In this document: positions 47,183-56,165 of the stretch, piece by piece
Numbering within the stretch: the first letter of the stretch is position 1
Layout of the letters: the number at the start of each line of letters is the position of its first letter
Origin: Flavobacteriaceae bacterium
Lineage (GTDB): Bacteria; Bacteroidota; Bacteroidia; Flavobacteriales; Flavobacteriaceae
Assembly: GCA_947448525.1 (NCBI GenBank)
Contig: CANFNV010000002.1
Coordinates: forward strand, 178,633-242,632
Direction: 5' to 3'
DNA: 64,000 nucleotides
Program-made: the position numbers and the translations under genes
The notes under the pieces: model-generated
What the model was told of the DNA's origin: nothing
The model's database searches: none
What the model saw: the letters and a program-made list of their open reading frames with translations, nothing else

Positions 47183-48319
47183 GTGAAACACTACCACTAC
47201 ATTTTTACGGGTTCTGGATTATCGGCTTTGATGACGGTTTATGAAATGATTTTGTCTAGAAAATTTAAGGATAAAACCATTTTATTATTGGATGAACATC
47301 CGAAAAAAAGCAACGATAGAACGTGGTGTTTTTGGGATAATTCCTCGCTTTTTGATGAAATTGTCTCAAAAAAATGGGGCGAGGCACTTTTTGTGGATGA
47401 AAACTACTTACGAAATCTAAATTTGAAACCGAACCAATATAAAATGATTCGCGGATTGGATTTTTACAATCTAGTTTTCGATTTAATTTCTATACACGAT
47501 AACATTCATTTTGTCAATCAAAAAGTCATTGGTTTTCAAGAATTGGAAAATGATTGCATTGTAAAAACTGAAACTGAAAGTTATACTTGCCATAAAATTT
47601 TCAATTCCATTTACGACCCTAATCTTGTAAAAAATCAATCAAAATATCCTTTATTACAACAACATTTTATAGGTTGGTTTATAAAATCTAAAGAAGAAGT
47701 ATTTGATAAAAACACGGCAACTTTTATGGATTTTTCTGTCGAGCAAAAAGGAAATACACGATTTATGTATGTGCTTCCAACGTCTTCTACTGAAGCATTA
47801 TTAGAATACACGTTGTTTTCAAAAGACTTACTTTCCAAAGACGAATATGATTACGAAATTCAGAATTACATAAAAAAATTAGGAATTACAGACTACAAAA
47901 TCATCGAAAAAGAACAAGGAAATATTCCTATGACGTGTTATCTGTTTTGGAAACACAACACTAAAAACATCATGAATATTGGTTCGGCTGGCGGTTGGAC
48001 AAAAGCGAGTACGGGTTATACTTTTAAAAATACTATAAAAAAATCAAAATCACTAGCTCAATTTCTTCAAACCGAAATCGATTTTAGAAAATTTCACAAA
48101 AAAGATAAATTTTGGTTCTATGATTTGTTGTTTATTGATGTTTTATTCAGAAGAAATGATTTGGGTTCTAAAGTTTTTTCTTCATTATTTAAAAAAGGAA
48201 ATCCAACTATAGTTTTTAAATTCTTAGATGAAGAAACTACGTTTTGGGAAGATTTGCAAATCATTTGGAAATGTCCCAAAGACCTTTTTGTTAGAGCATT
48301 ATTTGAAAGATTTTTTTAA
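47183..48319 (+). CDS. crtY: Lycopene beta-cyclase (CrtY/CrtL family)
   Basis: YHYIFTGSGLSALMTVYEMILS...TILLLDEHPKKSNDRTWCFWD; GSAGGWTKASTGYTFKNTIKKS; GTG start. Confidence 0.93.
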   Translation: MKHYHYIFTGSGLSALMTVYEMILSRKFKDKTILLLDEHPKKSNDRTWCFWDNSSLFDEIVSKKWGEALFVDENYLRNLNLKPNQYKMIRGLDFYNLVFDLISIHDNIHFVNQKVIGFQELENDCIVKTETESYTCHKIFNSIYDPNLVKNQSKYPLLQQHFIGWFIKSKEEVFDKNTATFMDFSVEQKGNTRFMYVLPTSSTEALLEYTLFSKDLLSKDEYDYEIQNYIKKLGITDYKIIEKEQGNIPMTCYLFWKHNTKNIMNIGSAGGWTKASTGYTFKNTIKKSKSLAQFLQTEIDFRKFHKKDKFWFYDLLFIDVLFRRNDLGSKVFSSLFKKGNPTIVFKFLDEETTFWEDLQIIWKCPKDLFVRALFERFF

Positions 48320-48386
48320 TTTTATTCTTCTATCAAACAATAACAAAACTTTATAATCTAAATTATTGTACAATTATAATAGTCAT

Positions 48387-48394
48387 TATCTTTG
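48387..48394 (+). promoter_or_regulatory. Putative -7 element TATCTTTG with TTG at 48366-48368
   Basis: TTG-N18-TAnnTTTG arrangement upstream of the bacilliredoxin gene. Confidence 0.6.
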
Positions 48395-48448
48395 CAATGA
48401 TTTTATAATCGTAATTCGAAAATCCTTAATCTTAAATCATAACTAATT

Positions 48449-48859
48449 ATGTATCCAGAAGAAATGGTAAAACCAATGAGAGTAGAACTTTCTGACGCAG
48501 GTTTTCAAGATTTATACAATGCTGAAGCAGTAGAAAACGCAATAAAAGCAGAAGGAACAACGCTTGTAGTTGTAAATTCAGTTTGTGGTTGTGCCGCAAG
48601 AAATGCACGTCCCGGAGCCAAAATGAGTTTAGACGGAGCAAAAAAACCCGATCATTTAGTTACGGTTTTTGCAGGAGTTGATAAAGATGCTGTTGATGCT
48701 GCTCGTCAACACATGTTCCCTTTTCCTCCCTCATCGCCAAGTATGGCTTTGTTCAAAAATGGCGAATTGGTTCACATGCTAGAACGTCATCACATTGAAG
48801 GCCGCCCAGCCGAAATGATTGCAGAAAACTTGAAAGATGCTTACGCAGAGTTCTGTTAA
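48449..48859 (+). CDS. BrxA/BrxB family bacilliredoxin (YphP/YqiW)
   Basis: [31 protein letters not shown]...[16 protein letters not shown] (CGC active site). Confidence 0.95.
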   Translation: MYPEEMVKPMRVELSDAGFQDLYNAEAVENAIKAEGTTLVVVNSVCGCAARNARPGAKMSLDGAKKPDHLVTVFAGVDKDAVDAARQHMFPFPPSSPSMALFKNGELVHMLERHHIEGRPAEMIAENLKDAYAEFC

Positions 48860-48879
48860 TTTAAAAAAAAATATTTTAT

Positions 48880-48914
48880 AAAAGCCTTTTGATTAGTTTC
48901 AAAAGGCTTTTTCA
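48880..48914 (+). terminator. Terminator AAAAGCCTTTTGATTAGTTTCAAAAGGCTTTTTC
   Basis: Inverted repeat plus T run. Confidence 0.75.
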
Positions 48915-48950
48915 TTTTCAAATTGGGTCATTTTCAAATTTTTCAAATTA

Positions 48951-48958
48951 TCTTTGTA
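48951..48958 (+). promoter_or_regulatory. Putative -7 element TATCTTTG
   Basis: Consensus match upstream of ATG 49014; argues against the ORF-track start at 48954. Confidence 0.55.
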
Positions 48959-49013
48959 TCGAATTCTTCCATTTAGAATTCAAAATCTAGTTTCTCACTT
49001 AAACGTTTATAGC

Positions 49014-50402
49014 ATGCAACTGTATAACACTTTAAGCGCAGAAGAACGTGCCGAGCTGATTGATCAAGCCGGAAAACAACGTCTTACGTTGTCGTTTTAT
49101 GCGTATGCCAAAATTGAAGATCCTAAAAAATTTCGCGATAATTTATTTATTCAATGGAACCAACTCGACGCTTTGGGTCGAACTTATGTTGCCAAAGAAG
49201 GAATTAATGCTCAAATGAGTGTTCCTGCCGAGAATTTTGAGGCCTTTCGTGAAACATTAGAAACCTATGAATTTATGCGAGGCATTCGTTTGAATGTTGC
49301 TCTAGAACATGATGATCATTCGTTTTTGAAATTAACTGTAAAAGTTCGAAACAAAATTGTAGCTGACGGTTTGAACGACGAAACTTTTGATGTAACTAAT
49401 ATTGGAGTTCATCTAAAAGCCAAAGAATTCAACCATATACTAGAAGACCCAAACACTATTGTAGTAGATTTCAGAAATCATTACGAAAGTGAAATAGGTC
49501 ATTTTAAAGGTGCAATTACTCCCGATGTGGAAACTTTTAGAGAAAGTTTGCCAATTATTAATAAACAATTGAAAGATTTCAAAGAAGATAAAAATTTGGT
49601 TATGTATTGCACTGGCGGAATTCGTTGTGAAAAAGCTTCTGCCTATTTTAAGCACCAAGGATTTAAAAATGTTTTTCAATTGGAAGGCGGCATTATTAAT
49701 TATGCTAAACAAATCAAGGAAGAAAACTTAGAAAGTAAATTTATAGGCAAGAACTTTGTTTTCGACCATAGACTTGGCGAACGTATTACCCAAGATATCG
49801 TTTCGCAATGCCACCAATGCGGAAAACCATGTGATAATCACACTAATTGTGTGAATGATGGTTGTCATTTATTGTTCATTCAATGTGATGATTGTAAAGC
49901 TATTATGGAAAATTGTTGCTCTTCAGAATGTTTGGAAATAACGAATTTGCCTTTAGTAGAACAAGTAAAATTGAGAAGAGGGAAACAAGTAGGCAATAGA
50001 GTTTTTCGTAAAGGAAAATCGGATAAATTATTGTTCAAACATTCAGGAGAACTTTCCGATAAATCATTGGCTGTAGCTCAAACCCGAGCCAAAGGCGAAC
50101 TAAGCGCAGCTAAACCAAAAGATATTCGCCAAAAAATAAAAGTAAAAAAAGTATTGCTTGGTAAAGTGGAGCATTATTACGTGAAAGCACAGGTGGGACT
50201 TTTTATCATTGAAAATAATGAATTAAAAGTTGGTGACACCATCCTAATTACAGGACCAACAACGGGAACTGAAGAATTAGTTTTAGAAAAAATGTTGGTT
50301 AACGGAAATGAAAACACGTTAGCTACCATTGGCGATAAAGTAACATTTGAAGTGCCTTTTAGAGTGCGATTATCGGATAAATTATTTAAGATTTTAGAGT
50401 AA
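49014..50402 (+). CDS. trhO: Oxygen-dependent tRNA uridine(34) hydroxylase (TrhO, UPF0176), rhodanese domain, with Cys-rich C-terminal extension
   Basis: LDALGRTYVAKEGINAQMSVP; VVDFRNHYESEIGHF; MYCTGGIRCEKASAYFKHQGFKNVFQLEGGIINYAKQ; CHQCGKPCDNHTNCVNDGCHLLFIQCDDCKAIMENCCSSEC. Confidence 0.93.
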   Translation: MQLYNTLSAEERAELIDQAGKQRLTLSFYAYAKIEDPKKFRDNLFIQWNQLDALGRTYVAKEGINAQMSVPAENFEAFRETLETYEFMRGIRLNVALEHDDHSFLKLTVKVRNKIVADGLNDETFDVTNIGVHLKAKEFNHILEDPNTIVVDFRNHYESEIGHFKGAITPDVETFRESLPIINKQLKDFKEDKNLVMYCTGGIRCEKASAYFKHQGFKNVFQLEGGIINYAKQIKEENLESKFIGKNFVFDHRLGERITQDIVSQCHQCGKPCDNHTNCVNDGCHLLFIQCDDCKAIMENCCSSECLEITNLPLVEQVKLRRGKQVGNRVFRKGKSDKLLFKHSGELSDKSLAVAQTRAKGELSAAKPKDIRQKIKVKKVLLGKVEHYYVKAQVGLFIIENNELKVGDTILITGPTTGTEELVLEKMLVNGNENTLATIGDKVTFEVPFRVRLSDKLFKILE

Positions 50403-50429
50403 ATATTTTAAAAATCAATTATTTTATTT

Positions 50430-50474
50430 CTCAAATTCCAGCTGTTAATTCCAACTTGGAATTTGAGATTTTTT
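50430..50474 (+). terminator. Terminator CTCAAATTCCAGCTG..CCAACTTGGAATTTGAGATTTTTTT
   Basis: CTCAAATTCCA/TGGAATTTGAG stem plus T run. Confidence 0.8.
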
Positions 50475-50564
50475 TATTGGAATTTATTTTTTAAAAATAC
50501 TATCTTTACCAATTAATCGTTTTATGAACTTAAGTCGTTTTTTTGCGACACTACCTATATAATT

Positions 50565-51821
50565 ATGGCATGTACAAGTTGTTCAACTTCTGATGGTGGT
50601 GCACCAAAGGGTTGTAAAAATAATGGGACTTGCGGTACCGATAGCTGCAATAAATTAACCGTTTTTGACTGGTTGGGAAATATGAATTTACCCAACGGTG
50701 AAACGCCCTTTGATTGTGTTGAAATCCGATTTAAAAATGGAAGAAAAGAATTTTACAGAAACACCGAAAAACTTACGTTAAGTATTGGGGATGTTGTGGC
50801 TACAGAGGCATCTCCTGGACACGACGTTGGAATTGTAACTCTTACGGGGGAATTGGTTAGAATTCAAATGAAGAAAAAGGGAGTTAGTTTAACTAGCCCA
50901 GAAATATTGAAAATTTACAGAAAAGCATCTCAAAGAGATATTGATATTTGGAGTGAATCTCGCGATAAAGAAGAGCCAATGAAGGTTAAAGCACGTGAAA
51001 TTGCTATTGCTTTAAAGTTACAAATGAAAATTTCTGATATTGAATTTCAAGGTGATGGTTCTAAAGCCATTTTTTATTACACCGCCGATGATAGAGTTGA
51101 TTTTCGTCAATTGATTAAAGAATTTGCACAAGTTTTTAAATCTAGAATCGAAATGAAACAAGTAGGTCTTCGTCAAGAAGCTGCTCGTTTGGGCGGAATC
51201 GGTTCGTGTGGAAGAGAATTGTGTTGTTCGACTTGGTTAACCGACTTTAGAAGTGTCAATACTGCCGCTGCACGCTACCAACAATTATCATTAAATCCTC
51301 AAAAATTAGCGGGACAATGTGGAAAATTAAAATGTTGTTTGAATTATGAATTAGATACTTATCTCGATGCTTTAAAAGATTTCCCAGATTTTGACACCAA
51401 ATTGCACACCGAAAAAGGCGATGCTATTTGTCAAAAACAAGACATTTTTAAAGGATTAATGTGGTTTGCTTATACTGATAATTTTGCAAATTGGCATGTT
51501 CTTAAAATTGAACAAGTCAGAGAAATAGTAGCTCAAAATAAAGAGAAAAAAAGAGTTTCTTCTTTAGAAGATTTTGCAATAGAAATTGTCGTTGAGCAAG
51601 AAGCTAACTTTAATAACGCTATGGGTCAAGAAAGTTTAACACGTTTTGATTTGCCTAAAAAGAGTAAACACAAAAATAAAAATAAAATTCAAACTTCTAA
51701 TCCAAACCAAAATAGGAACCCAAGACAAAACCCACAAGAGCGAAAGCAAGCTGATGAAGTAAATCCAAATACCCAAAATAGAAGACCAATAATTATTAAA
51801 AAGAATGAAGATAAAAAATAG
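50565..51821 (+). CDS. ricT: PSP1 domain protein, RicT-like
   Basis: VDFRQLIKEFAQVFKSRIEMKQVGLRQEAARLGGIGSCGRELCCSTWL...KLAGQCGKLKCCLNYELDTY; N-terminal Cys cluster. Confidence 0.92.
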   Translation: MACTSCSTSDGGAPKGCKNNGTCGTDSCNKLTVFDWLGNMNLPNGETPFDCVEIRFKNGRKEFYRNTEKLTLSIGDVVATEASPGHDVGIVTLTGELVRIQMKKKGVSLTSPEILKIYRKASQRDIDIWSESRDKEEPMKVKAREIAIALKLQMKISDIEFQGDGSKAIFYYTADDRVDFRQLIKEFAQVFKSRIEMKQVGLRQEAARLGGIGSCGRELCCSTWLTDFRSVNTAAARYQQLSLNPQKLAGQCGKLKCCLNYELDTYLDALKDFPDFDTKLHTEKGDAICQKQDIFKGLMWFAYTDNFANWHVLKIEQVREIVAQNKEKKRVSSLEDFAIEIVVEQEANFNNAMGQESLTRFDLPKKSKHKNKNKIQTSNPNQNRNPRQNPQERKQADEVNPNTQNRRPIIIKKNEDKK

Positions 51822-52290
51822 TTTATTGTTTATTTTTATAGCACTTGTAATTATTTCTTGTGATAAAAAAAGTGTTTTTGACGAATATAAATCTGTTGGA
51901 AATGCGTGGCACAAAGACAGTATAATTACCTTCAAATTACCTAAATTAGAAAGTGAAAAGATCTACAATTTGTTTGTAAATGTTCGCGACAATAACGATT
52001 ATCCTTTTGATAATTTGTTTTTGATTGTTTCATTAGAACAACCGAATAAAAAAGTAATTATTGACACTTTAGAATATAAAATGGCTAATCCTGATGGAAC
52101 TTTAATGGGGGAAGGATTCACTGATATCAAAGAAAGTAAGTTGTTCTACAAAGAAAAAGCAGCATTCAAACTCAAAGGAGATTATAAAGTTCACATCCAA
52201 CAGGCAGTAAGACAAACTGGAAAAATTGGAGGCGTAAACGATTTAAAAGGAATTACAGAAATAGGTTTTAGAGTAGAATCTATAGAATAA
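51805..52290 (+). CDS. gldH: Gliding motility lipoprotein GldH
   Basis: Lipobox LVIISCDKKSVFDEYKSVGNAWHKDSIITFKLP...RDNNDYPFDNLFLIVSL; overlaps ricT by 17 nt. Confidence 0.93.
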   Translation: MKIKNSLLFIFIALVIISCDKKSVFDEYKSVGNAWHKDSIITFKLPKLESEKIYNLFVNVRDNNDYPFDNLFLIVSLEQPNKKVIIDTLEYKMANPDGTLMGEGFTDIKESKLFYKEKAAFKLKGDYKVHIQQAVRQTGKIGGVNDLKGITEIGFRVESIE

Positions 52291-52295
52291 AAATT

Positions 52296-54617
52296 ATGGC
52301 ACAAAAAAACAATTTTCAAACTAAAAAAGCAACACCAGTAAAAGATATTAATTACTACCAAAAGAAATTTTGGAAGATATTTTTCTATGGTTTTGGAGGT
52401 ATAATCTTGTTTTTCATATTTGCTTCTTGGGGACTTTTTGGAAAGATGCCTTCTTTTGAAGATTTAGAAAATCCAAATTCCAATTTAGCAACAGAAATTA
52501 TTTCGTCTGATGGGGTAACTTTGGGTAAATTTTATAATGAAAATCGAACTGCAATCAAATACAAAGATTTACCAAAATCACTTGTAGATGCTTTAGTATC
52601 AACAGAAGATGAGCGTTTCTACGAACATTCAGGAATTGATGCGAGAAGAACATTTGGAGCCGCAGCAAAATTAGGGTCAAATGGAGGTGCAAGTACCATC
52701 ACACAACAATTAGCAAAACTATTATTCCATGGTGAAGGATCGAAATTCCTTCCTTTTAGAATGATTCAAAAAGCAAAAGAATGGATTATTGCAGTTCGAC
52801 TGGAAAGACAATATACTAAAAATGAAATCATTGCATTGTATTTCAATCAAGTTGATTTTGTGAATGGTGCTGTAGGAATTCGCTCTGCGGCCAAAGTGTA
52901 TTTCAATAAAGAACCTCGAGATTTAAAAGTAGAAGAAAGTGCTTTGTTAGTTGGAATGCTAACAAATCCATCTCTATTCAATCCTGTTCGTCGTCCCGAA
53001 AAAGCTATTAAAAGAAGGAATGTGGTTTTAGGACAATTGGTTAGAAATAATCATTTGGAAGAAGCAGCCAAAAACATTTTAGAGAAAAAACCAATCGTTT
53101 TAGATTTTCATCCGGAAAGTCATCTTGACGGAACTGCTACTTATTTCAGAGAGTATCTTCGCGATTATATGAAAAATTGGGTTAAAGAAAACAAAAAACC
53201 CGATGGGGAAGAATACGATATTTATGGCGATGGATTAAAAATTTATACAACTATTGATTCTAAAATTCAAGAACATGCTGAAGAAGCGGTTTTGGCTCAT
53301 ATGAAAAATCTTCAAGAAGAGTTTTGGATTCAACAAAAGCAAAATAAAAATGCTCCCTTTGTAAATATTTCTGAAGCCGAAACAGATAAAATCATAAAGC
53401 AAGCAATGAAGAATTCGGAAAGATGGAGAATTCTAAAAGCTGATGATAAAAACGACGAAGAAATTATTGCTTCGTTTTCCAAAAAAACAAAGATGACCGT
53501 ATTTACTTGGAAAGGCGAACGCGATACAATTATGACACCTTTGGATTCAATTCGTTATTACAAACATTTCCTCCAAGCTGGATTAATGTCAATGGAGCCG
53601 CAAACTGGCCAAATAAAAGCATGGGTTGGCGGAATCAATTATAAATATTTTCAATACGATCACGTAGGTCAAGGAGCTCGTCAAGTAGGTTCTACTTTCA
53701 AGCCGTTTGTTTATGCAACCGCAATCGAACAACTTGGAATGTCGCCATGTGATACTTTGTTAGATGCCCCTTTTATGATTCACAAAGGCCGTCACCACGT
53801 TACGGAAGATTGGGAACCACGAAATTCGGACCAAAAGTACAGAGGCATGATGACACTAAAAAGAGCATTAGCGAATTCTGTAAACGTCATTTCTGCCAAA
53901 TTAATTGATCGAACTGGACCCGAAGCCGTAGTGGAATTAACCCATAAATTGGGTGTTACATCAGAAATTCCAGTACAACCCTCAATTGCGCTTGGAGCTG
54001 TAGATATTACTGTGGAAGACATGGTAGCTGCTTACAGTACGTTTGCCAATCAAGGAGTGTATATTAAACCTCAATTTATTTCAAGAATTGAAGACAAAAA
54101 TGGTGCCGTTATATATGAACCAGTTCCCGAAACGCACGATGTTTTAAATAAAGATGTGTCTTTTGCCGTTATTAAACTACTTGAAGGTGTAACCGAAGGG
54201 GGTTCTGGAGAACGACTTAGAACTGAAGGCGGGGGTTCTGGAGATAATCGTTGGACGGGTTACCCTTATGTTTTTAAAAATCCAATTGCAGGAAAAACAG
54301 GAACTTCACAAAATCAATCTGATGGCTGGTTTATTGGAATGGTTCCCAATCTTGTAACGGGTATTTGGGTTGGCTGTGAAGATCGTTCGGCACATTTTAA
54401 AAGTATAACTTACGGTCAAGGTGCAACCGCTGCTTTACCAATTTGGGGGTATTTTATGAAAAAATGTTATGAAGATCCGGATTTACAAATATCAAAAGAT
54501 GAGTTTGAAAGACCTGACGGATTTAATATTAAGGTTGATTGTTGGACACCATCAAAAAATGTAGAAAAAGATTCAACAAATACAGAAGAACAAAATACAG
54601 ATGAATTTGGTCTTTAA
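52296..54617 (+). CDS. Penicillin-binding protein 1A (transglycosylase/transpeptidase)
   Basis: STEDERFYEHSGIDARRTFGA (GT51), STITQQLAKLLFH, RQVGSTFKPFVYATAIEQ (SxxK), KTGTSQNQSDGWFIG. Confidence 0.97.
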   Translation: MAQKNNFQTKKATPVKDINYYQKKFWKIFFYGFGGIILFFIFASWGLFGKMPSFEDLENPNSNLATEIISSDGVTLGKFYNENRTAIKYKDLPKSLVDALVSTEDERFYEHSGIDARRTFGAAAKLGSNGGASTITQQLAKLLFHGEGSKFLPFRMIQKAKEWIIAVRLERQYTKNEIIALYFNQVDFVNGAVGIRSAAKVYFNKEPRDLKVEESALLVGMLTNPSLFNPVRRPEKAIKRRNVVLGQLVRNNHLEEAAKNILEKKPIVLDFHPESHLDGTATYFREYLRDYMKNWVKENKKPDGEEYDIYGDGLKIYTTIDSKIQEHAEEAVLAHMKNLQEEFWIQQKQNKNAPFVNISEAETDKIIKQAMKNSERWRILKADDKNDEEIIASFSKKTKMTVFTWKGERDTIMTPLDSIRYYKHFLQAGLMSMEPQTGQIKAWVGGINYKYFQYDHVGQGARQVGSTFKPFVYATAIEQLGMSPCDTLLDAPFMIHKGRHHVTEDWEPRNSDQKYRGMMTLKRALANSVNVISAKLIDRTGPEAVVELTHKLGVTSEIPVQPSIALGAVDITVEDMVAAYSTFANQGVYIKPQFISRIEDKNGAVIYEPVPETHDVLNKDVSFAVIKLLEGVTEGGSGERLRTEGGGSGDNRWTGYPYVFKNPIAGKTGTSQNQSDGWFIGMVPNLVTGIWVGCEDRSAHFKSITYGQGATAALPIWGYFMKKCYEDPDLQISKDEFERPDGFNIKVDCWTPSKNVEKDSTNTEEQNTDEFGL

Positions 54618-54646
54618 AATAAAAAATACATAAATTCTTAGCGTTT

Positions 54647-55345
54647 ATGATTAATAAAAAAGTAATTTCAGTTCAAGAAGCACTTCAAGGAATTGAAGAT
54701 AATATGACTATCATGTTGGGTGGTTTTGGCCTTTGTGGAATTCCAGAAAATTCAATCGCTGAATTGGTAGCAAGAGGAACTAAAAATCTAACCTGTATTT
54801 CAAACAATGCTGGTGTGGATGAATTTGGTTTGGGACTATTATTACAACAAAAGCAAATCAAAAAAATGATTTCATCTTATGTTGGAGAAAATGCCGAATT
54901 TGAACGACAAATGCTTTCAGGAGAATTGGATGTGGAATTGATCCCGCAAGGAACTTTAGCAGAACGTTGTCGTGCAGCTCAAGCAGGAATCCCAGCGTTC
55001 TTTACCCCAGCAGGCTTCGGAACAGAAGTCGCCGTTGGAAAAGAAACACGCGAATTTAATGGAAAAATGCACGTTATGGAACATGCTTTCAAAGCTGATT
55101 TTGCTATTGTAAAAGCATGGAAAGGTGATGAGGCCGGAAACCTAATATTTAAAGGAACGGCACGAAATTTTAATCCGTGTATGTGTGGCGCTGCAAAAAT
55201 AACCATTGCCGAAGTGGAAGAATTAGTTCCTGCAGGAAGTTTAAATCCTAATGAAATTCACATCCCAGGGATATTAATTCAAAGGATTTTTCAAGGAGAA
55301 AATTTTGAAAAAAGAATTGAACAACGAACTGTAAGACAAAAATAA
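54647..55345 (+). CDS. 3-oxoacid CoA-transferase subunit A
   Basis: [44 protein letters not shown]. Confidence 0.96.
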   Translation: MINKKVISVQEALQGIEDNMTIMLGGFGLCGIPENSIAELVARGTKNLTCISNNAGVDEFGLGLLLQQKQIKKMISSYVGENAEFERQMLSGELDVELIPQGTLAERCRAAQAGIPAFFTPAGFGTEVAVGKETREFNGKMHVMEHAFKADFAIVKAWKGDEAGNLIFKGTARNFNPCMCGAAKITIAEVEELVPAGSLNPNEIHIPGILIQRIFQGENFEKRIEQRTVRQK

Positions 55346-55370
55346 TTTGAAGATTCATCAATCTATAAAT

Positions 55371-55419
55371 TTGATAATTTCTAAAATTATATCTTTTTCA
55401 AAAAAGGGTTAATTATCAA
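55371..55419. repeat. AT-rich inverted repeat between the CoA-transferase subunits
   Basis: TTGATAATT (55371-55379) / AATTATCAA (55411-55419), flanked by TCAAATTTTCAAATC words. Confidence 0.5.
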
Positions 55420-55449
55420 TCATCAAATTTTCAAATCACCAAATAATCT

Positions 55450-56109
55450 ATGGCATTAGATAAAAACGATATAGCAAAAAGAATAGCTAAAGAAGTAAAA
55501 GACGGTTATTATGTAAACCTAGGAATTGGAATTCCAACTTTGGTAGCCAACTATGTTCGAAATGATATTTCTGTGGAATTTCAAAGTGAAAACGGAGTTC
55601 TAGGAATGGGTCCTTTTCCATTTGAAGGCGAAGAAGATGCTGATTTAATCAACGCAGGAAAACAAACCATCACTACTTTACCAGGAGCCAGTTTCTTTGA
55701 TTCTGCTTTTAGTTTTGGAATGATTCGCGGTCAACACGTAGATTTAACCATTTTGGGTGCCATGGAAGTTTCAGAAAACGGCGATATCGCCAATTGGAAA
55801 ATTCCAGGTAAAATGGTAAAAGGAATGGGAGGCGCAATGGATTTGGTGGCTTCTGCCGATAATATTATTGTTGCTATGATGCACGTTAATAAAGCAGGAG
55901 AAAGTAAAATTCTCAAAAAATGCAGTTTGCCCTTAACCGGTGTGGGCTGCGTAAAAAAAGTAGTTACCGAATTAGCCGTTTTAGAAATCACGCCAAAAGG
56001 GTTCAAACTAGTAGAAAGAGCTCCTGGAGTTTCTGTGGAACATATTATTGCGGCAACAGAAGCAGACTTAATTATTGAAGGTGCGGTTCCTGAAATGGTA
56101 ATCGATTAG
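55450..56109 (+). CDS. 3-oxoacid CoA-transferase subunit B
   Basis: YYVNLGIGIPTLVANYV...SENGVLGMGPFPFEGEEDADLINAGKQTIT. Confidence 0.96.
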   Translation: MALDKNDIAKRIAKEVKDGYYVNLGIGIPTLVANYVRNDISVEFQSENGVLGMGPFPFEGEEDADLINAGKQTITTLPGASFFDSAFSFGMIRGQHVDLTILGAMEVSENGDIANWKIPGKMVKGMGGAMDLVASADNIIVAMMHVNKAGESKILKKCSLPLTGVGCVKKVVTELAVLEITPKGFKLVERAPGVSVEHIIAATEADLIIEGAVPEMVID

Positions 56110-56165
56110 AGTTGTCGTTTTATATTAGAATCACAATTATTGCAGTAATAAACTGCAAATACGAA

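Noticed and set aside
47099-47197. N-terminal extension of the Nramp ORF (VVFHLSKIIFFKEF...)
   Set aside because: Overlaps the opposite crtY start and promoter; the MNKSLEDINQS start at 47098 fits better.
54647-56109. CoA-transferase pair as a novel pathway
   Set aside because: Typical succinyl-CoA:3-oxoacid CoA-transferase subunits; only the repeat-like spacer is unusual.
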